A stretch of 64,000 nucleotides of DNA from an uncultured Pelagibacteraceae bacterium (lineage in GTDB: Bacteria > Pseudomonadota > Alphaproteobacteria > Pelagibacterales > Pelagibacteraceae), in assembly GCA_902590535.1 (NCBI GenBank), contig CACIXF010000001.1, positions 1-64,000 on the forward strand. The letters are read 5' to 3'. The position numbers and the translations under genes were made by a program. Numbering within the stretch: the stretch's first letter is position 1; each line of letters starts with the position of its first letter. Positions 57,181-64,000 of this stretch are shown here, in pieces. The notes under the pieces were generated by a model. It was not told where the DNA came from. It was given only the letters and a program-made list of their open reading frames with translations, and did no database searches.

Positions 57181-59095
57181 ATCTAATTCAGGAATAAGAA
57201 AAACTGATGTAATTAATAGACGGATGTTCATAATCGGAGCAGCAAAAGTAGTAGTATTTCTTGGAATCGTTGCTCGTTTATTTTCTCTTCAAATAAACGA
57301 AAATAAAAAATATCTTACTCTTTCAGACAAGAATAGAATTAGAGAATGGAAACTCCCACCTACAAGAGGAAATATAGTTGATTATTTTGGAAATGTAATT
57401 GCAGGAAATTTAAAAGTTTATCAATTACACATAATTCCAGAGCAAGTTGAGAATTTTAATTATTTATTAGTTAGATTGAAAAATCTTTTAAATCTAAGTG
57501 ACAAAAGAATTGCAAGAATAAATAAATTAAAAGCAGAGTTAAAACCGTGGGATAGCATTATTGTTTCTGAAAATTTAAGTTGGAGTCAATTTGTAAAAAT
57601 TAATAATTATTTATACGATCTTGTAGGTGTTAAACCCGTAATGACAATCTCCAGAAACTATCCATTTAACGATATATACACACATGTTCTTGGATATGTA
57701 AGTCAACCAAATGAACAAGAAATTTTAGAAAATGAAACCATCCAAGAAAGATTTGTACCAGGAATGAAAATTGGAAAATTGGGCTTAGAGAAAAGACTTG
57801 AAAATCATTTAATTGGGACAAATGCTATTCAAAGATATGAAGTCAATGCTTATGGTAAAAGAATTAATCAACTTGAGCATCAAAAAGGACAGCAAGGATC
57901 AAAAATACGTTTAACTGTTGATACAGAAATACAAAAAGCTTGTGGAGAACTGTTAAATGAAAAAGCAGGATCAATTAGTGTAATGGATATTTACACTGGA
58001 GATATTATTGCGATGTATTCATCTCCATCTTATGATCCAAATTTATTTTTATTCGGCATAAGCCAAGATGAATGGCAATTAATTAGAAATAACCCCTTAA
58101 AACCATTAATTAATAAAACTCTTTCAGGCCTCTACTCCCCAGGTTCAACTATAAAACCAATTGTTGCTCTTTCAGCTTTAGAAAACAAGGTAATAGACAC
58201 AAAGTTTAAAGTTAAATGCACAGGAAAAATGGAGCTGTATGGACAAACATTTCACTGTTGGAAGGAAAAAGGACATGGTTGGGTAAGTTTAAAAAATGCA
58301 ATGAAACAATCGTGTGATACATATTTTTATGAGGTTGCAAGATTGTTAGGTGTAGATCGATTAAATAAAACAGCTGAAAAATTTGGTTTAGGAAAAAAAG
58401 TATTAGGTGAATATTTTGATAATGAAAAAAAAGGATTATTCCCAAATACAGTATGGAAAAAAAATAATCTTGGCAAAGGCTGGGTATTAGGTGAGACCTT
58501 AATAACAGGTATTGGGCAAGGCTATACACAAACAACTCCTTTACAACTTTGTATGATGACTGCTCAAATTGCAAATGGAGGATATGCTATAAAACCAAAA
58601 ATAATTGTGGACAGTAATCCAGTTTCTTACGAAGATGCAAAACAATCAATGGAAAGTGGGTTATTATTTGATGCTGATTCTCAGGAATTGTTAGATAAAA
58701 AGTTATTTATAGACAAAAAAAATATTAAGATTGTTCAAGAAGCAATGTTTGCTTCAACAAATGAGAGATTTGGAACCTCATATAAATCAAGAATTGATAA
58801 CCCTAAATATCAATTTGCAGGAAAAACTGGAACAGCTCAGGTAAAGAGAATTAGTAAAAGAGAGAGGGAATTGGATTTAGAATTAGAGCAAATACCATAC
58901 AAAGATAGAGATCATGCTTTGTATGTTGCCTATGGCCCATATGTCAACCCGAGATATGCGCTTAGTATAATTGTTGAGCATGGTGGTTCAGGAAGTAAAG
59001 CGGCAGCACCAATTGCAAAAAAATTATTTAAATTAATTATCGATAGACATGATTTAAGAAATAAACAATCAAATTTTGAGAGGATTACTGTTTAA
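57173..59095 (+). CDS. mrdA: Penicillin-binding protein 2 (elongasome transpeptidase)
   Basis: A class B PBP that crosslinks lateral-wall peptidoglycan. One N-terminal membrane helix (about residues 22-42), the pedestal motif LPPTRGNIVDYFGNVIAGN, then the transpeptidase domain. The active-site motifs are SPGSTIKP (SxxK), KQSCDTYFY (SxN variant SCD, as in PBP2 proteins) and GKTGTAQ (KTG). It is 640 aa. It overlaps mreD and is followed by rodA with no gap, forming the elongasome synthase pair. Confidence 0.96.
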   Translation: MIKSNSGIRKTDVINRRMFIIGAAKVVVFLGIVARLFSLQINENKKYLTLSDKNRIREWKLPPTRGNIVDYFGNVIAGNLKVYQLHIIPEQVENFNYLLVRLKNLLNLSDKRIARINKLKAELKPWDSIIVSENLSWSQFVKINNYLYDLVGVKPVMTISRNYPFNDIYTHVLGYVSQPNEQEILENETIQERFVPGMKIGKLGLEKRLENHLIGTNAIQRYEVNAYGKRINQLEHQKGQQGSKIRLTVDTEIQKACGELLNEKAGSISVMDIYTGDIIAMYSSPSYDPNLFLFGISQDEWQLIRNNPLKPLINKTLSGLYSPGSTIKPIVALSALENKVIDTKFKVKCTGKMELYGQTFHCWKEKGHGWVSLKNAMKQSCDTYFYEVARLLGVDRLNKTAEKFGLGKKVLGEYFDNEKKGLFPNTVWKKNNLGKGWVLGETLITGIGQGYTQTTPLQLCMMTAQIANGGYAIKPKIIVDSNPVSYEDAKQSMESGLLFDADSQELLDKKLFIDKKNIKIVQEAMFASTNERFGTSYKSRIDNPKYQFAGKTGTAQVKRISKRERELDLELEQIPYKDRDHALYVAYGPYVNPRYALSIIVEHGGSGSKAAAPIAKKLFKLIIDRHDLRNKQSNFERITV

Positions 59096-60220
59096 ATGTT
59101 TCAGCACGATAGATTGAATAATGAGATTACATTATTTCAAAAAATAAAAAACCTAGACTATATATTATTGATTTCTGTTATTCTTCTTTCTGTATTAAGT
59201 GTTTTTGTTATGTATTCTACAGATGGTGGTGAAATACTTTTTCATACAAAAAATCATTTTGTAAAACTTGCAGTTTTTTTTCCTCTAATGATTTTTGTAG
59301 CTTTCTTCAATATAAAATTTTGGCATAATTTTTCTTATATAATTTACGTTATAGTAATACTATTATTAATTTATGTCTCATTTTTTGGAATAAAGTCCTC
59401 TGGTTCACAAAGATGGATGGACCTTTATTTATTTGTTCTGCAACCGTCGGAACTTATGAAAGTAGCAATCATAATGTGCCTTGCAAAATATTTTCATAGA
59501 TTAAAAATAGAAAATGTTAATTCATTTACGAGTATAACTATTGTGTTATCGATTATAATAACTCCAATAATTTTTGTAATTTCTCAACCTGATCTTGGTA
59601 CATCTATATTAATTGCTTTAAGTGGATTAATTATTTTGTGGTTAGCAGGAATGAAAATTAAATATTTTATATACTCATTTATTACTTTCTTAATTTCGCT
59701 TCCATTTATAATCTCATTTCTTAAACCATATCAAAAACTAAGAATATTAACCTTTTTAGATCCAGATAGAGATCCATTGGGTGCTGGATATCAAATTATA
59801 CAGTCAAAAATAGCTATTGGTTCAGGTGGCCTTAACGGAAAAGGTTTCTTAAAAGGAACCCAGAGCTATTTAGATTTTCTTCCTGAAAAACATACAGATT
59901 TTATATTTACTTTATTTTCGGAAGAGTTTGGTTTTATAGGCTCAGTTGGTCTTTTGATATTATACACAATAATAATTTTTAGAATTGTAAGAATAGGAGC
60001 TATTTCGAGAAGTAATTTTGCTAGACTTTTTTGTTTTGGTTATGCTTTTGCAATTTTTATTTATATTGTGGTAAATTTATCTATGGTTTTGGGTCTGCTA
60101 CCTATAGTTGGTTCTCCATTACCTATCATGTCGTATGGAGGTTCTTCGATGTTAGCCACCATGATTGGTTTTGGCATAGTATTGAGTGCAAAAATTAATC
60201 ATAAACAAATGATTGCATAA
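59096..60220 (+). CDS. rodA: Rod-shape SEDS glycosyltransferase RodA
   Basis: RodA polymerises lipid II into glycan strands together with PBP2. The 374 aa are strongly hydrophobic with about ten helices. SEDS hallmarks are SGSQRWMDLYLFVLQPSELMK, FVISQPDLGTSILIAL, the catalytic-loop region QSKIAIGSGGLNGKGFLKGTQ (two adjacent motifs), FLPEKHTDFIFTLFSEEFGF, and the C-terminal LPIVGSPLPIMSYGGSS. It closes the shape operon. Confidence 0.96.
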   Translation: MFQHDRLNNEITLFQKIKNLDYILLISVILLSVLSVFVMYSTDGGEILFHTKNHFVKLAVFFPLMIFVAFFNIKFWHNFSYIIYVIVILLLIYVSFFGIKSSGSQRWMDLYLFVLQPSELMKVAIIMCLAKYFHRLKIENVNSFTSITIVLSIIITPIIFVISQPDLGTSILIALSGLIILWLAGMKIKYFIYSFITFLISLPFIISFLKPYQKLRILTFLDPDRDPLGAGYQIIQSKIAIGSGGLNGKGFLKGTQSYLDFLPEKHTDFIFTLFSEEFGFIGSVGLLILYTIIIFRIVRIGAISRSNFARLFCFGYAFAIFIYIVVNLSMVLGLLPIVGSPLPIMSYGGSSMLATMIGFGIVLSAKINHKQMIA

Positions 60221-60263
60221 TTTGTCACCCTGATAATTTAATATTTACTTGTATAACAATTTT

Positions 60264-61505
60264 ATGAACAAAAATCTTAAAGTAGGAATAGTTGGAGCAG
60301 GAATTCAAGGTGTATCTAACGCTTTGTTTCTTCAAAAAAAAGGATTCAATGTAACTATCTTTGACAGAGACAACCCAGGTAGCCAAGCCGCCTCTTATGG
60401 TAATGCAGGTCACTTTTCACCTTATGCATCTCTCTCTTTAAACAGGACTGATGTTCTAGCAGATGTGCCTGCAATGCTGCTTAGTTCTTCAGGTCCACTT
60501 GCTTTAAAATGGAATTATGTTCCTAAAATGATTCCATGGTTTATAAAATTTATAATGAATACTACTAAAACCAAAATGATGCATACTGCTAAAAATATGC
60601 ATCAAATTTTAGATCTAGCTTTACCTGCATATGATGAATTATTTGAAGAGTTAGACTTGGAAGGTTTAGTAGAAAACAAAGGAATTCTTTATATATGGAA
60701 CGATAAAGATTTAAAAAGTAGAGAATTAGAAATTAAAGTAAGAGAAGAATTGGGTGTTGAACAACAATTAGTTACCAAAGCTGAAATACACGATCTTGAA
60801 CCACACATTAAACCATTTTATCATGCTGGCGTATATTATCCTTATGCAAGACATGCAAGAAATCCAAAAAGAATTCTATTAAAACTATTTGATTTATTTT
60901 TGAAAAAAGGTGGAAAATTTAACAAAGTAAATATTAAAAATATAAGTTTTGATGAAGAAAAACCAGTTTTTAAAACCGAAACTCAAAGTTATGTTTTTGA
61001 TAAAGCAGTAATAGCTTGTGGAGCTTTTTCAAAAAAACTTACAGACAATCTTGGCGAAAAAATACCTTTAGATACAGAGCGTGGATATCATGTTCATTTC
61101 AAAAATTGTGATCATTTATTAAGTAGACCTGTAATATTTTCCAACCGTGGATTTGGAATTACACCGATGGAACAAGGTTTAAGAGTTGTTGGAACTGTAG
61201 AATTTGGCGGATTAGACAATCCATTATCTAAATCAAGAGTAAAAAATTTGATAAATAATGCAAAATATATGCTTGGTGATTTACCTGAACATGATGATGA
61301 GTGGCTAGGATTTAGACCAACTTTACCAGATTTTTTACCTGTTATGGGGCCATCAAAAAATTACAAAAATATTTATTATTGTTTTGGGCATCATCATTTA
61401 GGATGGACTTTAGGTCCAATTTCTGGAAAGATTGTTTCAGGGATGATAGCGAACGAAAATACAAATTTAGATTTAAAACCTTATAGTTCGCTTAGATTTA
61501 GTTAA
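60264..61505 (+). CDS. FAD-dependent D-amino acid dehydrogenase-like oxidoreductase (DadA family)
   Basis: A DAO-superfamily enzyme of 413 aa. The dinucleotide site is VGIVGAGIQGVSNALFLQKKG at the N terminus (GAGIQG core). GNAGHFSPYASLSL corresponds to the DadA pattern after it. A late LGFRPTLPDFLPVMGPS and HHHLGWTLGPISGKIV complete the family. I choose the ATG at 60264; an upstream TTG at 60249 would add five residues. Probable substrates are D-amino acids, but proline or other secondary amines are possible. Followed without gap by a transporter and a dehydrogenase gene. Confidence 0.87.
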   Translation: MNKNLKVGIVGAGIQGVSNALFLQKKGFNVTIFDRDNPGSQAASYGNAGHFSPYASLSLNRTDVLADVPAMLLSSSGPLALKWNYVPKMIPWFIKFIMNTTKTKMMHTAKNMHQILDLALPAYDELFEELDLEGLVENKGILYIWNDKDLKSRELEIKVREELGVEQQLVTKAEIHDLEPHIKPFYHAGVYYPYARHARNPKRILLKLFDLFLKKGGKFNKVNIKNISFDEEKPVFKTETQSYVFDKAVIACGAFSKKLTDNLGEKIPLDTERGYHVHFKNCDHLLSRPVIFSNRGFGITPMEQGLRVVGTVEFGGLDNPLSKSRVKNLINNAKYMLGDLPEHDDEWLGFRPTLPDFLPVMGPSKNYKNIYYCFGHHHLGWTLGPISGKIVSGMIANENTNLDLKPYSSLRFS

Positions 61506-62408
61506 GTGACTAAAGATAATAATTTTTTAGCTTATTTATATCTATTTTTAACCGTAACTTTCTGGGCAGGAAATTTTGTAGTAGGTAAATTTGCAAGTTT
61601 CTATGAAGTTCCACCTTTTTCACTAAATTTTTACCGATGGTTTTTTGCTTGGTTAATTTTAGCACCTTTTACAATTCCTGAAATATTAAAAAAAAGAAAC
61701 TATATAATTAAAAACTATAAGCTTTTCATTGTTTTGGGAGTTACGAGTATTACAGTATTTAATTCAATTGTTTACTATTCATTAAATTTTACTCAGGTGA
61801 TTAGCGGAGTTTTAATGATTTCAACGATACCTGTGATGATAATGTTGTTTTCTTCAATTTTAAAAATTGAAAAGACAAATGTTTTTCAAATTATAGGTGT
61901 AGTGTTTTCTTTTGTCGGTGTAATTATGATTATAACAAAAGCAAATATAGAGATATTAAAAAATTTGGATTTTAATAAAGGGGATATTACAATGGTTATA
62001 GCAATGTTCTCATGGGCTTTATATTCCACATTGCTAAAAGGAAAAAAATATGAATTAACTCAAATATCATTACTTCAAGTAGTAATTACTTTTGGTTTAG
62101 TATTTTTGATACCAATTTATTTTATTGAATATCAAATTGGATTTAGAATTAATTTAGAATTACCATTTATTTTAATTCTATCTTATGTGGTTTTATTTCC
62201 AGGTTTGGCATCTTTTCTTTTATGGATAAAAGGAATATCTATGATTGGTGCAAATCGATCTGGTGTTTTTTTACATTTAATGCCTATTTTAAGTGCAATT
62301 ATGGCGATGATTTTTTTTAGTGAAAAATTTATGTTTTATCATATTTTAGGCGCTTGTTTTATTATTACAGGAATACTGTTATCAAATAAGAAAGTCAAAA
62401 ATGCTTAA
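61506..62408 (+). CDS. EamA/DMT-family transporter
   Basis: A 300 aa drug/metabolite transporter with ten predicted helices arranged as two EamA repeats. The first repeat contains FYRWFFAWLILAPF and SLNFTQVISGVLMISTIPVMI; the second contains YVVLFPGLASFLLWIKGISMIG and the NRSGVFLHLMPILSAI motif. The start is GTG at 61506, immediately after the DadA-like stop. It probably moves a substrate or product of the neighbouring oxidase and dehydrogenase. Direction and ligand unknown. Confidence 0.88.
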   Translation: MTKDNNFLAYLYLFLTVTFWAGNFVVGKFASFYEVPPFSLNFYRWFFAWLILAPFTIPEILKKRNYIIKNYKLFIVLGVTSITVFNSIVYYSLNFTQVISGVLMISTIPVMIMLFSSILKIEKTNVFQIIGVVFSFVGVIMIITKANIEILKNLDFNKGDITMVIAMFSWALYSTLLKGKKYELTQISLLQVVITFGLVFLIPIYFIEYQIGFRINLELPFILILSYVVLFPGLASFLLWIKGISMIGANRSGVFLHLMPILSAIMAMIFFSEKFMFYHILGACFIITGILLSNKKVKNA

Positions 62409-63351
62409 AGTTGCTATATTAGATGATTACCAAAACGTTGCTCAACAGTTTGTAGATTTAGAAAAACTGTCAGGAAAGTATGAGTTTAAGATTTTTAGCG
62501 AACCTTTTTTAGATGAGGCTGATGCAATTGATCAGTTAGCTGATTTTGAAGCTTTATTAATAATGAGAGAAAGAACTCCAATTACAAAAAATTTAATTGA
62601 TAATTTAAATGATTTAAAGTTTGTAATCACAAGTGGATTACGTAATAGATCTATTGATTTAGAAGCTGCCAAGAAAAGAAAAATCATAGTTTGTGGTACA
62701 GATATAAATGTTAATCCAACTCCAGAATTAACATGGGCATTAATTCTTGGCTTGGCTAGAAATTTTAAAGAAGAGATTGATAATATGTACCAAGGTTATT
62801 GGCAAACAACCATTGGGATCGAGTTAAAGGGAAAAATTTTAGGTTTAATTGGTTTGGGTAGAGTGGGAACTGAAGTTGCAAAAATTGGAAAAGCTTTTGG
62901 AATGCAGGTGATGGCTTGGAGTGAAAATCTTAACTTAGATAAGTGTAAAGAATTAGACGTATTACCTTGCAGTAAAGAAGATTTAATTACAAATTCTGAT
63001 GTACTTTCAATTCATGTTCAAGGAGGGGAAAGATACAAAGATTGCATTACTTTAAAAGAATTGGATAAAATGAAAAAAACAGCTTTTTTGATAAACACAT
63101 CTCGTGGACCTATTGTAAATGAGGATGATTTAATTATAGCTTTATCAACTAATGTGATCGCAGGTGCAGGAATCGATGTTTACGATAAAGAGCCTTTGCC
63201 AGAAAATAATAAGCTCAGATTTTTACCTAATGCATTGCTTACGCCACATATAGGTTATGTAACAGCTGAAAATTATAGTATTTTTTACAATCAAATGATT
63301 GAAGGATTAGAGGCTTGTGTTAATGGAAAGCCAATTCGAGTTCTAGAATAA
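62401..63351 (+). CDS. D-2-hydroxyacid dehydrogenase (NAD-dependent)
   Basis: A 316 aa member of the D-isomer-specific 2-hydroxyacid dehydrogenases. The NAD loop is GLIGLGRVGTEVAKIGKAFG (about residues 145-164). The catalytic residues are Arg in NTSRGPIV, Glu in DVYDKEPLP and His in TPHIGYV. It resembles the phosphoglycerate/glyoxylate reductase group, but lacks the ACT domain of long SerA proteins. It overlaps the transporter gene by 8 bp. The substrate could be the 2-oxoacid made by the upstream D-amino acid oxidase-like enzyme. Confidence 0.9.
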   Translation: MLKVAILDDYQNVAQQFVDLEKLSGKYEFKIFSEPFLDEADAIDQLADFEALLIMRERTPITKNLIDNLNDLKFVITSGLRNRSIDLEAAKKRKIIVCGTDINVNPTPELTWALILGLARNFKEEIDNMYQGYWQTTIGIELKGKILGLIGLGRVGTEVAKIGKAFGMQVMAWSENLNLDKCKELDVLPCSKEDLITNSDVLSIHVQGGERYKDCITLKELDKMKKTAFLINTSRGPIVNEDDLIIALSTNVIAGAGIDVYDKEPLPENNKLRFLPNALLTPHIGYVTAENYSIFYNQMIEGLEACVNGKPIRVLE

Positions 63352-63353
63352 AA

Positions 63354-64000
63354 ATGGAGCTACCTGTTGTTAATCACGAAGATTATTTTGCTAAAATTGG
63401 TGATGATCATAAATTTCCAATTAATAAATTTGGAGAATTAGCTAATTACTTAATTAAAAATAAAATTGTAAATAAATTTCATAAGCCATCAGCTTGTTCG
63501 CTTGAAACATTAAGCTACGCACATTCAAAAAATTATATTTTAGATATTAAAAATAAAACCTTAAGTAAAGAGGAAGTAAAAAAAATTGGATTTCCACTTG
63601 TAGATAGTGTTGTACAAAGATCTTTAGTTGCTACTGGTGGAACTGTGCTAGCATCTAAACTTGCAATAAATTATGGTATATCTTGTAACACTGCAGGTGG
63701 TAGTCACCATGCAAGTTATGATGGAGGCGCAGGTTATTGTGTATTTAACGATGTAGCCGTTGCATCACATTATTTACTTAATAGAGGCCTTGCCAATAAA
63801 ATTTTAATTGTTGATTTAGATGTTCATCAAGGAAATGGAAATTCAGAAATTTTTAAAGACAATAAAAGTGTCTTTACATTTAGCATGCATTCTAAAACTA
63901 ATTATCCTGCTAAAAAATCAAATAGTGATTTAGATGTGGAGCTTGAGGACAATTTAGAGGATACCGCTTATATCAAAACACTTAAATATTATTTAAATGA
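63354..64000 (+). CDS. Histone deacetylase-family amidohydrolase (5' part, truncated by window)
   Basis: The frame opens at ATG 63354, 2 bp after the preceding stop, and remains open to the window end (about 215 codons seen). The arginase-like deacetylase core is recognisable: NTAGGSHHASYDGGAGYCVF contains the catalytic His pair, FNDVAVASHYLL follows, and VDLDVHQGNGNSEIF holds zinc ligands. Bacterial relatives deacetylate small acetylated amines such as acetylpolyamines or acetoin-linked targets. The C-terminal zinc ligand and Tyr lie outside the window. Confidence 0.87.
   Translation, partial: MELPVVNHEDYFAKIGDDHKFPINKFGELANYLIKNKIVNKFHKPSACSLETLSYAHSKNYILDIKNKTLSKEEVKKIGFPLVDSVVQRSLVATGGTVLASKLAINYGISCNTAGGSHHASYDGGAGYCVFNDVAVASHYLLNRGLANKILIVDLDVHQGNGNSEIFKDNKSVFTFSMHSKTNYPAKKSNSDLDVELEDNLEDTAYIKTLKYYLN

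Overview
The window looks like a piece of a SAR11-type (Pelagibacterales) alphaproteobacterial chromosome. The DNA is very AT-rich. Genes are packed with 1-8 bp overlaps or gaps of a few bases. Alphaproteobacterial linkages are present: tilS-ftsH, glyQ-glyS-ppdK, hflK-hflC-DUF2065-degP, mreBCD-PBP2-rodA, and a circularly permuted two-piece tmRNA. There is one tRNA (Arg, anticodon TCG). I see no rRNA, CRISPR array, insertion sequence or prophage. The organism assignment is inference from style and gene order, not from a marker-gene comparison.

Layout. 1-6.7 kb (+): the end of tilS, then ftsH, folP, glmM, thiD, purA. 6.7-11.2 kb (mostly -): rpoH, rluD, tRNA-Arg, a two-gene ABC-2 exporter, a Sua5/TsaC protein. 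11.2-23.5 kb: isoprenoid and cofactor genes (xseB, ispA, dxs, aroC, pdxH, a polyprenyl synthase), an S49 peptidase, glyQS and ppdK. 23.5-39.0 kb: an accessory, cell-surface island that is even more AT-rich, interrupted by the tmRNA and by thyX. 39.0-47.8 kb: mrp, the membrane protein quality-control set hflK-hflC-DUF2065-degP, miaA, and ilvB-ilvH-ilvC. 47.9-53.1 kb: a peptide-type ABC importer. 53.2-60.2 kb: leuA and the rod-shape operon. 60.3-64.0 kb: a DadA-type oxidase, an EamA transporter, a D-2-hydroxyacid dehydrogenase and a truncated HDAC-family deacetylase.

The most interesting part is 25.0-39.0 kb. It holds (i) a DUF4956 / CotH-beta-helix / VTC-domain trio. It also holds (ii) a complete Dlt-like acylation cassette in what should be a Gram-negative cell: AMP-forming acyl ligase, acyl carrier protein, MBOAT acyltransferase and SGNH protein. 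Beside it, on the opposite strand, is a 49-residue membrane microprotein ending in PFIYFDF. That ending resembles the C-terminal FIYxxF signature of DltX, the small protein carrying the acyl-accepting tyrosine in Gram-positive D-alanylation. (iii) A sugar-modification set follows: an SDR, two cupins, a zinc-finger C-methyltransferase, GDP-mannose dehydratase and a GT11 fucosyltransferase-like enzyme. My working idea is that the island builds a deoxysugar-containing surface glycan and decorates it with a small acyl group by a Dlt-type relay. The parts are visible in the sequence; the substrate and the acceptor polymer are not.
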